Positions 13,515 to 22,017 of a DNA stretch of 64,000 nucleotides are shown one piece after another. Within the stretch, counting starts at the first letter, position 1. Every line of letters begins with the position of its first letter. A program made the translations under genes and the position numbers. This stretch comes from JALORV01 sp035429805 (GTDB taxonomy: Bacteria > Pseudomonadota > Gammaproteobacteria > Burkholderiales > Burkholderiaceae_F). The stretch spans positions 5,458-69,457 of the forward strand of contig DAOMFL010000012.1 of the NCBI GenBank assembly GCA_035429805.1, given 5' to 3'. The notes under the pieces were generated by a model that saw only the letters and a list, made by a program, of their open reading frames with translations, was not told the DNA's origin and did not search any database.

Positions 13515-14582
13515 ATGGCTGCATCGTCGCAGGTGGTGGCGCAACATCGCGCTCCGCTCGGCGTCTTCGAGCGCTACCTGACGCTGTGGGTTGCGCTGTG
13601 CATCGTCGCCGGCATCGTGCTCGGCCAGGTGTTCCCGGCGCCAGTACAGGCGGTCGGCCGCATGGAGATCGCCCGGGTCAACCTGCCGGTCGGGGTGCTG
13701 ATCTGGGTGATGATCATCCCGATGCTGTTGCGCATCGACTTCGGTGCGCTGGGGCAGGTGCGCGAGCACGTGCGCGGCATCGGCGTGACGCTCTTCATCA
13801 ACTGGGCGGTCAAGCCGTTCTCGATGGCGCTGCTGGCGTGGATCTTCATCCGGAACGTGTTCGCGCCGTTCCTGCCGGCCGACCAGCTCGATAGCTACGT
13901 CGCGGGCCTGATCCTGCTGGCGGCGGCGCCGTGCACCGCGATGGTGTTCGTCTGGAGCCGGCTCTCCAACGGGGACCCGTACTTCACACTGACGCAGGTG
14001 GCGCTGAACGACACGATCATGATCTTCGCGTTCGCGCCGATCGTGGCACTCCTGCTCGGCATCTCGTCGATCACCGTGCCGTGGGACACGCTGCTGACTT
14101 CGGTCGTGCTGTACATCGTCGTGCCGGTCATCCTTGCGCAGGTCATCCGCGCGCGCGTGCTGGCGCGTGGCGGGCAGGCAGCGCTCGACACCCTGCTCGC
14201 GAAGATCGGACCGTGGTCGATCGCAGCGCTGCTGGTCACGCTGGTGCTGCTTTTCGCCTTCCAGGGTGAGCAGCTGCTGCGCCAGCCGCTGGTGATCGCA
14301 ATGCTCGCGGTGCCGATCCTGATCCAGGTGTTCTTCAACTCCGGACTGGCCTACTGGCTGAATCGGAAGCTGGGCGAGAAGCACAGCGTGGCGTGCCCGT
14401 CGGCGCTGATCGGAGCCTCCAACTTCTTCGAACTGGCGGTCGCGGCTGCGATCAGCCTGTTCGGATTCAACTCGGGCGCGGCGCTGGCGACGGTGGTCGG
14501 CGTGCTGATCGAGGTGCCGGTCATGCTGCTCGTCGTGCGCTGGGTCAACGCCAGCCGGGGCTGGTACGAGCGGACGGCCTGA
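13515..14582 (+). CDS. acr3: Acr3-family arsenite efflux permease
   Basis: The 355-residue protein has ten predicted membrane segments. The fourth carries the essential cysteine in A-A-A-P-C140-T-A-M-V-F-V-W-S, and the last carries the conserved glutamate in V-L-I-E-V-P-V, both diagnostic of Acr3. It exports As(OH)3/arsenite using the proton motive force. GGAGGT lies 7 bp before the ATG at 13515, which is preferred over the upstream in-frame GTG at 13506 that overlaps that site. It closes the rightward ars operon. Confidence 0.95.
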   Translation: MAASSQVVAQHRAPLGVFERYLTLWVALCIVAGIVLGQVFPAPVQAVGRMEIARVNLPVGVLIWVMIIPMLLRIDFGALGQVREHVRGIGVTLFINWAVKPFSMALLAWIFIRNVFAPFLPADQLDSYVAGLILLAAAPCTAMVFVWSRLSNGDPYFTLTQVALNDTIMIFAFAPIVALLLGISSITVPWDTLLTSVVLYIVVPVILAQVIRARVLARGGQAALDTLLAKIGPWSIAALLVTLVLLFAFQGEQLLRQPLVIAMLAVPILIQVFFNSGLAYWLNRKLGEKHSVACPSALIGASNFFELAVAAAISLFGFNSGAALATVVGVLIEVPVMLLVVRWVNASRGWYERTA

Positions 14583-14653
14583 ACGCCCGGGATCTCCGGG
14601 TCGCGCCGGGACGGCACCGGGATGTCGAGGAAACCCTCCAGTCGGAGACACGA

Positions 14654-14708
14654 ATGTCATCGAGAAGCGGTGACATGTCACCGACCTGTCATGACGCGTT
14701 CCTAGACT
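14654..14708 (+). promoter_or_regulatory. Pho box promoter of pstS
   Basis: Half-sites ATGTCAC (14675-14681) and CTGTCAT (14686-14692) are exactly 11 bp apart, the PhoB tandem-repeat spacing. A third match, ATGTCAT (14654-14660), lies 21 bp upstream, about two helical turns. TAGACT (14703-14708) is a suitable -10 about 10 bp below the box, as in PhoB-activated promoters that lack a -35. The operon encodes PhoB itself, closing the loop. Confidence 0.85.
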
Positions 14709-14772
14709 TGCTCTCGAAGTGCAGCGGTCACGAGCCGCGCACCGTTGTCGAACCACCCCAGAGGTGCAACTC

Positions 14773-15810
14773 ATGAGAATCGATCTGATCAAGGCACTGG
14801 CGGCTGGCCTGGCTCTTGCCGGCGCCGCTTCGTCGGCTTTCGCGCAGGACGCCACCGGCGCCGGTGCGACGTTTCCAGCGCCGCTGTACGCCAAATGGGC
14901 CGACGCCTACAACAAGGCCACCGGTGCGCGCGTGAACTACCAGTCGGTCGGCTCCGGCGCGGGCCTGCGCCAGATCCGCGGCAAGACGGTCGACTTCGGT
15001 GCGTCCGACATGCCGCTGACCGACGATGAGCTTGCCAAGGACGGCCTGCTGCAGTTTCCGACGGTGATCGGCGGCGTCGTTCCGGTCGTAAATGTGCCGG
15101 GCATCCAGACGCGGCAGCTGCGCCTGACCGGCCAGGTACTTGGCGACATCTACCTGGGCAAGGTCACCAAGTGGAACGATCCCGCGATCGTTGCGCTCAA
15201 TCCCGGTCTGAAGCTGCCGGACGCCCAGATCGCGCCAGTGCGGCGCGCCGATGGCTCCGGCACGTCGTTCATCTTCACCAATTACCTGTCGAAGGTGAAT
15301 CCGGAGTGGAAGGCCAAGGTGGGCGAAGGTACGGCGGTGAACTGGCCGACCGGCGCCGGCGGCAAGGGCAACGAAGGCGTGGCCGCCTTCGTACAGCGGT
15401 TGCCGAATTCGATCGGCTATGTCGAATACGCCTACGCCAAGCAGAACAAGCTGCCCTACGCGCTGATGCAGAATGCTGCGGGCAACTTCGTCGCGCCTGA
15501 TGATGACGCGTTCAAGGCCGCGGCCGCCGGCGCCGACTGGAACAAGTCCTTCTACCAGATCCTGACGAACCAGCCGGGCAAGGATGCATGGCCGATCACC
15601 GGGGCCACGTTCATCATGATGCACAAGACGCAGGACAAGCCGCAGCAGGCGACTGCGTCGCTGCGCTTCTTCGACTGGGCGTTTGCCAATGGCGACAAGA
15701 TGGCCGAGGAACTCGACTACGTTCCCCTGCCGGACAAGGTCGAAGGCCTGATCCGCCAGCAATGGGCCAAGATCACTGACACGGCCGGCAAGACGGTTCC
15801 GATCAAGTAG
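14773..15810 (+). CDS. pstS: Periplasmic phosphate-binding protein PstS
   Basis: The 345-residue precursor has a Sec signal peptide (about 24 residues ending S-S-A-F-A) and then the PstS opening T-G-A-G-A-T-F-P-A-P-L-Y; phosphate-contacting elements S-G-A-G, G-A-S-D-M-P and R-A-D-G-S-G-T-S are all present. It captures inorganic phosphate and delivers it to PstCAB. Specificity against arsenate is a property of such proteins and matters here because arsenic genes are adjacent. GAGGTG precedes the ATG at 14773. A Pho box lies upstream and a stem-loop follows. Confidence 0.97.
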   Translation: MRIDLIKALAAGLALAGAASSAFAQDATGAGATFPAPLYAKWADAYNKATGARVNYQSVGSGAGLRQIRGKTVDFGASDMPLTDDELAKDGLLQFPTVIGGVVPVVNVPGIQTRQLRLTGQVLGDIYLGKVTKWNDPAIVALNPGLKLPDAQIAPVRRADGSGTSFIFTNYLSKVNPEWKAKVGEGTAVNWPTGAGGKGNEGVAAFVQRLPNSIGYVEYAYAKQNKLPYALMQNAAGNFVAPDDDAFKAAAAGADWNKSFYQILTNQPGKDAWPITGATFIMMHKTQDKPQQATASLRFFDWAFANGDKMAEELDYVPLPDKVEGLIRQQWAKITDTAGKTVPIK

Positions 15811-15823
15811 TTCGCGAACCGGG

Positions 15824-15851
15824 CGGTGCGGCCGCAATGCGGCCCGCACCG
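15824..15851 (+). other. Stem-loop between pstS and pstC
   Basis: CGGTGCG-GCCGC, an AAT loop and GCGGC-C-CGCACCG form a 12-bp stem with one bulged base. There is no T-run, so it is more likely an mRNA stabiliser or processing barrier than a terminator. Such a structure would keep pstS message more abundant than pstCAB, which suits a binding protein needed in excess. Confidence 0.7.
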
Positions 15852-15908
15852 TGTCCGCCGTTTGACGCAGGTCGTTTGACGCTGCCGATCCTTTCTCGGG
15901 GACGTTCG

Positions 15909-16922
15909 ATGGACGCTACACTCTCCGAAACCTCGCCGATTCACGATTCGCAGGCCATGCAGACGCCCGAGAGGCCTCCCGTGCGCAAGGTGGGCACGTT
16001 CGGCGATCTGGTCTTTGCCGCCGCCACGCGCGCAGCGGCGCTGGTCACGCTGCTGCTGCTGGTCGGCATCCTCGTTTCGCTCTTCATCGGCGCCTGGCCG
16101 TCGATCCAGCAGTTCGGGCTGAAGTTCCTGTGGACCGGCGAATGGGACCCGGTCCAGGAAAAATTCGGCGGTCTGGTGATGATCTACGGCACCCTCGCCA
16201 CGTCGGCAATCGCGCTGCTGATTGCGGTGCCGGTGAGCTTCGGCATCGCGCTTTTTCTGACGGAGCTCTCGCCGAAGTGGCTGAAACGGCCGCTCGGCAC
16301 AGCGATCGAGCTGCTGGCTGCGATACCTTCGATCGTGTACGGCATGTGGGGTCTGCTGGTGTTTTCGCCGTTGCTGGCGCAGTACGTGCAGCAGCCGCTG
16401 CAGCGGGCCTTCGGTGAGGTGCCGGTGCTGGGCGCGCTGTTCTCCGGGCCGCCGGTCGGAATCGGCATCCTGTCGGCCGGCATCATTCTGGCGATCATGA
16501 TCATCCCGTTCATCGCGGCGGTGATGCGCGATGTCTTCGAGGTCACCCCGGCGATGCTCAAGGAGTCGGCCTACGGTCTCGGCGCGACGACGTGGGAAGT
16601 GGTTTCGCGAGTGGTTCTTCCGTACACCAAGGCGGGCGTCATCGGCGGCGTCATGCTCGGGCTCGGGCGCGCGCTGGGTGAGACGATGGCGGTCACCTTC
16701 GTCATCGGCAACTTCAACCAGCTCAACAGCTTGTCCCTGTTCGAAGCGGCCAATTCGATTACCTCGGCCCTGGCGAACGAGTTCGCCGAGGCCACCCCGG
16801 GCCTGCACGAGGCGTCCCTGATCTACCTCGGGCTGGTCCTCTTCTTCATCACGTTCGTGGTGCTGGCGCTGTCGAAGCTACTGCTGCTGCGCCTGCGTCG
16901 CAATGAGGGGAGGCGCACATGA
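15909..16922 (+). CDS. pstC: Phosphate ABC transporter permease PstC
   Basis: The 337-residue inner-membrane protein has six main transmembrane segments preceded by a polar N-terminal stretch, and the inner-membrane permease loop near residues 235-260 (G-A-T-x-W-x-V-x-x-x-V-x-L-P, then G-x-x-L-G-x-G-R-A-L-G-E-T-M) that docks with PstB. It forms the channel with PstA. The ATG at 15909 follows GGGGACG; a longer frame from 15837 would read through the stem-loop region. Its stop overlaps the pstA ATG by four bases. Confidence 0.96.
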   Translation: MDATLSETSPIHDSQAMQTPERPPVRKVGTFGDLVFAAATRAAALVTLLLLVGILVSLFIGAWPSIQQFGLKFLWTGEWDPVQEKFGGLVMIYGTLATSAIALLIAVPVSFGIALFLTELSPKWLKRPLGTAIELLAAIPSIVYGMWGLLVFSPLLAQYVQQPLQRAFGEVPVLGALFSGPPVGIGILSAGIILAIMIIPFIAAVMRDVFEVTPAMLKESAYGLGATTWEVVSRVVLPYTKAGVIGGVMLGLGRALGETMAVTFVIGNFNQLNSLSLFEAANSITSALANEFAEATPGLHEASLIYLGLVLFFITFVVLALSKLLLLRLRRNEGRRT

Positions 16923-17797
16923 GCGCGGTCGCCACGTCTCCGCGGCCGGCTGACTACCGCGTCGCGCCGCACCGCCGGCGCAAGCTCGTCAATCAGATCG
17001 CACTGGCGCTGTCACTGGCGGCGATGGCGTTCGGACTGGTCTGGCTGATCTGGATCCTGTGGGAGACGCTCGCGCTGGGGATCAAGGGACTGACGTTGAC
17101 GACCTTCACCGAGTCGACCCCGCCGCCCAACGCGGATGGCGGCGGTCTCGCCAATGCCATCGTCGGGTCGCTCATCATGGTCTTCGCCGCGACCGCCGTC
17201 GGAACCCCGGTCGGCATCCTGGCTGGAATCTACCTCGCGGAGTACGGCCAGCGCACCTGGCTCGGACACGTGACGCGGTTCATCAACGACATCCTGCTGT
17301 CGGCACCGTCGATCGTCATCGGACTCTTCGTCTATGCGGTCATCGTCGCGAAATCGCGCACCTTCTCGGGCCTCGCCGGGGTCATCGCGCTTGCGCTGAT
17401 CGTCGTGCCGGTCGTCGTGCGGACGACCGAGAACATGCTGCAGCTGATTCCGAACGCGCTGCGTGAGGCTGCCGTGGCTCTGGGTGCGCCGAAGTGGGTG
17501 ATGATCTGGCGCGTCACGCTGAAGGCCGCGCGCGCCGGCGTGGTGACAGGTGTGCTGCTGGCTCTGGCGCGGATCGCCGGTGAGACGGCGCCACTGCTCT
17601 TCACGGCGCTGTCAAACCAGTTCTTCAGCCTCAATCTCGGCGCGCCGATGGCGAATCTACCGGTGACCATCTTCAAGTTCGCGATGAGCCCGTTCACCAA
17701 CTGGCAGCAGATGGCGTGGGCCGGCGTATTCCTGATCACCATTGGCGTGCTGGCGCTGAACATCCTCGCCCGAGTGCTGTTCCGGCAGAAACACTAG
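16919..17797 (+). CDS. pstA: Phosphate ABC transporter permease PstA
   Basis: The 292-residue second channel subunit has six membrane segments and the EAA-like loop A-L-G-A-P-K-W-x-M-I-W-R-V-T-L-K-A-A (near 183-200) followed by L-A-L-A-R-I-A-G-E-T-A-P. It heterodimerises with PstC. It starts inside the pstC stop codon and is 9 bp upstream of pstB, so the genes are co-translated. Confidence 0.96.
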   Translation: MSAVATSPRPADYRVAPHRRRKLVNQIALALSLAAMAFGLVWLIWILWETLALGIKGLTLTTFTESTPPPNADGGGLANAIVGSLIMVFAATAVGTPVGILAGIYLAEYGQRTWLGHVTRFINDILLSAPSIVIGLFVYAVIVAKSRTFSGLAGVIALALIVVPVVVRTTENMLQLIPNALREAAVALGAPKWVMIWRVTLKAARAGVVTGVLLALARIAGETAPLLFTALSNQFFSLNLGAPMANLPVTIFKFAMSPFTNWQQMAWAGVFLITIGVLALNILARVLFRQKH

Positions 17798-17806
17798 GAA
17801 ACGGAC

Positions 17807-18598
17807 ATGGACACCGCAGTCTCAACGGAGCTGATGGCCGGCGAGCGCATCAAGATGCATGTGCGCAACCTCAACTTCTTCTACGGAAAGTTCCAGGCGC
17901 TTAAGAACATCAACCTGCAGGTCCCCGAGAAGAAGGTCACGGCCTTCATCGGACCATCGGGCTGCGGCAAGTCGACCCTGCTGCGGGTGTTCAACCGGAT
18001 GTACGAGCTCTACCCGGAGCAGCGGGCCGAGGGCGAAGTTCACGTCGATGGGGACAACATCCTCACGACCAAAGAGGATGTCGCTCTGATCCGCGCCAAG
18101 ATCGGCATGGTCTTCCAGAAGCCGACGCCATTTCCGATGTCGATCTACGACAACATCGCATTCGGCGTGCGGCTGTTCGAGAGCCTGTCGAAGTCCGCCA
18201 TGGACGATCGCGTCGAATGGGCGCTGCGCAAGGCCGCGCTGTGGAACGAGGTGAAGGACAAGCTGTCCCAGTCGGGGACCAGCCTCTCGGGCGGCCAGCA
18301 GCAGCGGCTGTGCATCGCGCGCGGCATCGCGGTCAAGCCCGAGATCATCCTGTTCGACGAGCCGTGTTCGGCGCTGGACCCGATCTCCACGGCCAAGATC
18401 GAGGAACTGATCGACGAGCTCAAGGAGGACTACACGGTCGCCATCGTCACGCACAACATGCAGCAGGCGGCGCGGGTATCCGACTACACCGCCTACATGT
18501 ACCTCGGCGATCTGGTCGAATTCGGCGAGACGGACCAGATCTTCATCAAGCCGAAGAGGAAGGAAACCGAGGATTACATTACCGGCCGCTTTGGCTGA
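17807..18598 (+). CDS. pstB: Phosphate ABC transporter ATPase PstB
   Basis: The 263-residue ATPase shows Walker A G-P-S-G-C-G-K-S-T (49-57), signature L-S-G-G-Q-Q-Q-R-L (near 164-172), Walker B I-I-L-F-D-E-P and the switch histidine in V-T-H-N-M-Q-Q-A. The short N-terminal extension and the P-T-P-F-P-M-S-I-Y-D-N segment are typical of PstB. It powers phosphate import through PstCA and also takes part in signalling to PhoR with PhoU. Confidence 0.97.
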   Translation: MDTAVSTELMAGERIKMHVRNLNFFYGKFQALKNINLQVPEKKVTAFIGPSGCGKSTLLRVFNRMYELYPEQRAEGEVHVDGDNILTTKEDVALIRAKIGMVFQKPTPFPMSIYDNIAFGVRLFESLSKSAMDDRVEWALRKAALWNEVKDKLSQSGTSLSGGQQQRLCIARGIAVKPEIILFDEPCSALDPISTAKIEELIDELKEDYTVAIVTHNMQQAARVSDYTAYMYLGDLVEFGETDQIFIKPKRKETEDYITGRFG

Positions 18599-18635
18599 AA
18601 CGGCAGTTGCGCGCTGTGCCGCGGGGAGAAGTGCA

Positions 18636-19349
18636 ATGGGAACCGGCGATCATTCGATCAGAAAGTACGACGAAGAGCTCGAGTCGATGCGCTCGCGGGT
18701 GCTGCAGATGGGCGGCCTGGTCGAGTCGCAGGTGCGTACGGCGCTCGACGCCTTCGAAAGCGCCAATGTCGAACTGGCCCAGCAGGCCATCGATGCCGAC
18801 AGACGCGTGAACGAACTCGAGCTCGAGCTCGACCAGATGGTCAACCACGTCATCGCGCGGCGACAGCCGACGGCGGGTGACCTGCGCATGATCATGGGGA
18901 TTGCCAAGGCCACGACGGACATCGAGCGCATCGGCGACGAGGCGAGCAAGATCGCGCGCGCCGCCAAGTGGCTGCGCGAGAAGGACGGCCAGGCACGCGT
19001 CAACCGGGTCCCCGACATCCGCTATTCCGGGGAAGGGGCCGTGTCGATGCTGCGGCGCGCGCTCGACGCCTTCGCCCGGCTTGATGCGCAGGCAGCCGCG
19101 GCGATCATCAAGGACGACCAGGGCATCGACGAGCACTTCCGCGCGATCCTGCGTCAGCTGATCACCTTCATGATGGAAGATCCACGGACCATCTCCGCGT
19201 CGCTCGACACGGTGTGGGCGGCCAAGGCGATCGAACGCATCGGCGACCATTCCAAGAACATCGCCGAGCACGTGATCTTCATCTCGCACGGCGTCGATGC
19301 ACGGCATCTGACGCCGGATGAAGTCGAGCGCGCGGTCGCGCGCAGCTAG
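18636..19349 (+). CDS. phoU: Phosphate signalling regulator PhoU
   Basis: The 237-residue all-helical protein carries two PhoU repeats, each with the metal-binding-type E/D-x-x-x-D-x-x-x-D pattern seen in T-T-D-I-E-R-I-G-D-E-A (near 85-100) and A-I-E-R-I-G-D-H-S-K-N (near 195-207). It links PstB status to PhoR and keeps the regulon off when phosphate is plentiful. GGGGAG precedes the ATG at 18636; a TTG start at 18591 would overlap pstB and has no such site. Confidence 0.96.
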   Translation: MGTGDHSIRKYDEELESMRSRVLQMGGLVESQVRTALDAFESANVELAQQAIDADRRVNELELELDQMVNHVIARRQPTAGDLRMIMGIAKATTDIERIGDEASKIARAAKWLREKDGQARVNRVPDIRYSGEGAVSMLRRALDAFARLDAQAAAAIIKDDQGIDEHFRAILRQLITFMMEDPRTISASLDTVWAAKAIERIGDHSKNIAEHVIFISHGVDARHLTPDEVERAVARS

Positions 19350-19357
19350 GGGCATCC

Positions 19358-20050
19358 GTGGCGGCATCGATACTCGTCGTCGAGGACGAGCCGGCCATCC
19401 AGGAACTCGTGGCCTACACCTGCAGCAGCAACGGCTTCGCGGTGCGGCGCGCGGATTCGGTGCACGCGGCCCGCGAGGCGATCGGCGGGCAGCTGCCGGA
19501 TCTCGTGCTGCTCGACTGGATGCTTCCGGACCGCCCAGGCATCGACCTGCTCAAGGAACTGCGCTCGCACGAGCGCACGCGGGCTCTGCCGGTGATCGTG
19601 CTGACTGCGAAGGGCAGTGAGGCCGACCGGGTCGTCGGACTCGACAGCGGCGCGGACGACTACGTCGTCAAGCCGTTTTCGCCGCGCGAGCTCGTGTCGC
19701 GGGTTCGGGCCGTGCTGCGGCGCCGGGCGCCCCAGCACAGCGGCGAGACGATCGAATACGGGCCGCTGCTCATCGATCCGGCGCGGCATGAGGTACGCGC
19801 GGGCGGGACATCGGTGCGGATCGGCCTCGCGGAATTCCGGCTGCTCAGCTTTCTCGCCGGCCATCCCGACCGCGTGTTCTCGCGCACGCAGCTACTCGAC
19901 AGTGTCTGGGGTGATCACGTCTTCATCGAGGAGCGCACCGTCGACGTCCACATCCTTAGGCTGCGCAAGGCGCTGGCGCCGGTCAAGGCCCAGCATCTGG
20001 TGCAGACCGTGCGTGGCCTTGGCTATCGACTGTCGACGCGCGCAGAGTAG
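19358..20050 (+). CDS. phoB: Phosphate regulon response regulator PhoB
   Basis: The 230-residue OmpR-type regulator has receiver residues E9-D10, phosphoacceptor D53 (L-L-D-W-M-L-P) and the K-P-F motif near 105, then a winged-helix domain with the V-W-G-x-x-x-x-I-E-E-R-T-V-D-V-H-I-L-R-L-R-K-A hallmark. It starts with GTG, 8 bp after phoU. It should bind the Pho box at 14675-14692. Placement downstream of pst rather than as a separate phoBR operon is common in betaproteobacteria. Confidence 0.96.
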   Translation: MAASILVVEDEPAIQELVAYTCSSNGFAVRRADSVHAAREAIGGQLPDLVLLDWMLPDRPGIDLLKELRSHERTRALPVIVLTAKGSEADRVVGLDSGADDYVVKPFSPRELVSRVRAVLRRRAPQHSGETIEYGPLLIDPARHEVRAGGTSVRIGLAEFRLLSFLAGHPDRVFSRTQLLDSVWGDHVFIEERTVDVHILRLRKALAPVKAQHLVQTVRGLGYRLSTRAE

Positions 20051-20095
20051 AAGCGCATGACAGTTCCCGCCCGGCCTGGGGTCTAGACTCGCGGC

Positions 20096-21439
20096 ATGGT
20101 GGCCCGCTTGACGACGCGGCTTTCGATCCTTGTTCCGGCGCTGCTGCGCGTCGGGGTGCTGGCGCTCGCGGCTGCCGTCATCGGATTCTTCGCCGGACAG
20201 ACCGCCGGGCTCTGGGTCGCGGTCGTGGGTCTGGGTCTGCTGCTTGCGCTGCACATGAGTTACGCCACGCGCCTGGCCGCGTGGCTCGAGCAGCCCCGGC
20301 TCGACGACATTCCGAACGGCTGGGGACTGTGGCGCAACGTCTTCACGCGCCTCTACCGCCAGCGGCGTGCGACCGAGATCAACGAACGGAGACTGCTGGA
20401 AAACGAAGAACGCTTCCGACGCACGATCAGCGCGCTGCCGGAGGGCATCGTGCTGATCGACACCTCCCTGCAGATCGACTGGTGCAATCCGGTGGCCGAA
20501 CAGCACCTCGGCATCCGGCTGGCGGCCGACCACGGCCTGCGGCTCACCAATCTCGTGCGCGATCCGGCCTTCGTCAACTACATGACCTCCGGAGAGTTCG
20601 ACGCGCCGCTGACACTGCGGCCGCTCGCGCAGCACGGACTGGCACTGGAAATCCGCGTCATCGACTTCGAGCCGGCGCGCTCGATACTGATCTCGCGGGA
20701 CATCACGCAGCGCGAGCACGTCGACGCGGTACGGCGCGACTTCATCGCCAACGTGTCGCACGAACTCCGCACGCCGCTGACGGTGGTCAGCGGGTTCCTC
20801 GAGACGCTGCTAGACCAGCGCCCCGGCGACGAAGCGACCCGGCGGCGGCACCTGGAGCTGATGCATGACCAGGCGCAGCGGATGTCGCGCCTCGTCGAGG
20901 ACCTCCTGACGCTGTCGCGGCTCGAGTCGCGCGAGAATCCGCTGCAGGAGGAAGTCGTCGACATACGGCAGCTGGTGCGCGAGGTCGGGGACGATGCGAA
21001 GGCGCTGTCCAATGGGCGGCACCCCATCGACATCGACGCGCCGTCGGCGTTCGCGCGCGGCAGCCGGGACGAACTGCGCAGCGCCTTCGGCAATCTGGTA
21101 TCGAATGCGATCCGCTACACGCCCGACGGCGGGCAGATTTCGCTGCGCTGGCGCGAGGTGGGTCGCGAGGGCCGCTTCGAAGTCACGGACACCGGCATCG
21201 GCATCGCCGCCGAGCACCTGGCGCGGCTCTCCGAGCGTTTCTATCGCGTCGATAAGAGCCGGTCACGTGAGACCGGTGGCACGGGCCTGGGCCTGGCGAT
21301 CGTCAAGCACATCCTGCTGCGGCATGAGGGACGCCTGGAGATCTCGTCCGAGGTCGGTCGGGGCAGCACTTTCGCGGCCGTGCTTCCTGCTCACCGCTTG
21401 ATCGCTGTTGCGGATCACGGGCTCGCGCGGGCGGCCTGA
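20096..21439 (+). CDS. phoR: Phosphate regulon sensor kinase PhoR
   Basis: The 447-residue kinase has two N-terminal membrane helices (about 12-33 and 38-56) with almost no periplasmic loop, a PAS domain (about 105-200), the H-box F-I-A-N-V-S-H222-E-L-R-T-P-L, and an ATPase domain with N-A-I-R-Y-T-P, D-T-G-I-G-I and G-T-G-L-G-L-A-I-V-K-H. Without a periplasmic sensor, phosphate status must arrive through PstSCAB-PhoU. It is 45 bp after phoB and ends the regulon. Confidence 0.96.
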   Translation: MVARLTTRLSILVPALLRVGVLALAAAVIGFFAGQTAGLWVAVVGLGLLLALHMSYATRLAAWLEQPRLDDIPNGWGLWRNVFTRLYRQRRATEINERRLLENEERFRRTISALPEGIVLIDTSLQIDWCNPVAEQHLGIRLAADHGLRLTNLVRDPAFVNYMTSGEFDAPLTLRPLAQHGLALEIRVIDFEPARSILISRDITQREHVDAVRRDFIANVSHELRTPLTVVSGFLETLLDQRPGDEATRRRHLELMHDQAQRMSRLVEDLLTLSRLESRENPLQEEVVDIRQLVREVGDDAKALSNGRHPIDIDAPSAFARGSRDELRSAFGNLVSNAIRYTPDGGQISLRWREVGREGRFEVTDTGIGIAAEHLARLSERFYRVDKSRSRETGGTGLGLAIVKHILLRHEGRLEISSEVGRGSTFAAVLPAHRLIAVADHGLARAA

Positions 21440-21485
21440 TTCGAAGCGTTCACGTCGAGACGCGGTGGTATCATCCTCGCGCCCT

Positions 21486-21562
21486 CGGGGTGTAGCGCAG
21501 TCTGGTAGCGCGCCTGCTTTGGGAGCAGGATGTCGGGAGTTCGAATCTCTCCACCCCGACCA
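21486..21562 (+). tRNA. tRNA-Pro(TGG)
   Basis: A 77-nt cloverleaf with acceptor CGGGGTG pairing CACCCCG, anticodon TGG at 21520-21522, T-loop TTCGAAT and an encoded 3' CCA. It is the first of three clustered tRNAs; TATCAT at 21469-21474 is a possible -10. Confidence 0.97.
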
Positions 21563-21596
21563 AGCGCCCCCCAGGGCGCACCCGGCGAGTTTCGAT

Positions 21597-21673
<77 letters not shown>

Positions 21674-21684
21674 GTTTCTTTAGT

Positions 21685-21761
21685 GGTGGCTGTAGCTCAG
21701 TTGGTAGAGTCCCGGATTGTGATTCCGGTTGTCGTGGGTTCGAGTCCCATCAGCCACCCCA
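21685..21761 (+). tRNA. tRNA-His(GTG)
   Basis: The cloverleaf has acceptor GTGGCTG pairing CAGCCAC, anticodon stem CCGGA/TCCGG and anticodon GTG at 21719-21721. The extra 5' G at 21685 (G-1) opposite the discriminator C is the tRNA-His identity feature. CCA is encoded. It is the last tRNA before the accessory region; I saw no second copy of its 3' end that would mark an integration site. Confidence 0.97.
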
Positions 21762-21896
21762 ATTCCCCGTCTGTTGTGACGGCGCCGACCAGCGCGGTGC
21801 CGTTCGATCTCCGTCCTACTCGATCCGTTCGACGCGGTGACGGCCTGACCCCTCGTTCAAGGGATCGGGAAATCATCAGGCATTGTGAAAAGTCGG

Positions 21897-21925
21897 TTGA
21901 ACTGCGCGCGACCGTGACCTAGGCT
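21897..21925 (+). promoter_or_regulatory. Candidate sigma-70 promoter for the protease/caspase unit
   Basis: TTGAAC (21897-21902), a 17-bp spacer and TAGGCT (21920-21925) lie about 95 bp before the metalloprotease ATG. This is the best promoter-like sequence in the 256-bp spacer after tRNA-His, which otherwise holds no convincing gene. Confidence 0.4.
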
Positions 21926-22017
21926 GCAACTGGATTACGTCATGAAGCGGCAGTCCGCTGACTCGGGCTGCGGCGGGCCGCGGAGTTCATCGGGGCATTC
22001 CAGGAAAGGGCGAAGAC

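Noticed and set aside
12510..14894. 794-codon minus-strand frame opposite arsM and acr3
   Set aside because: Low-complexity Arg/Asp/His/Gln composition; arsM and acr3 on the other strand have intact motifs.
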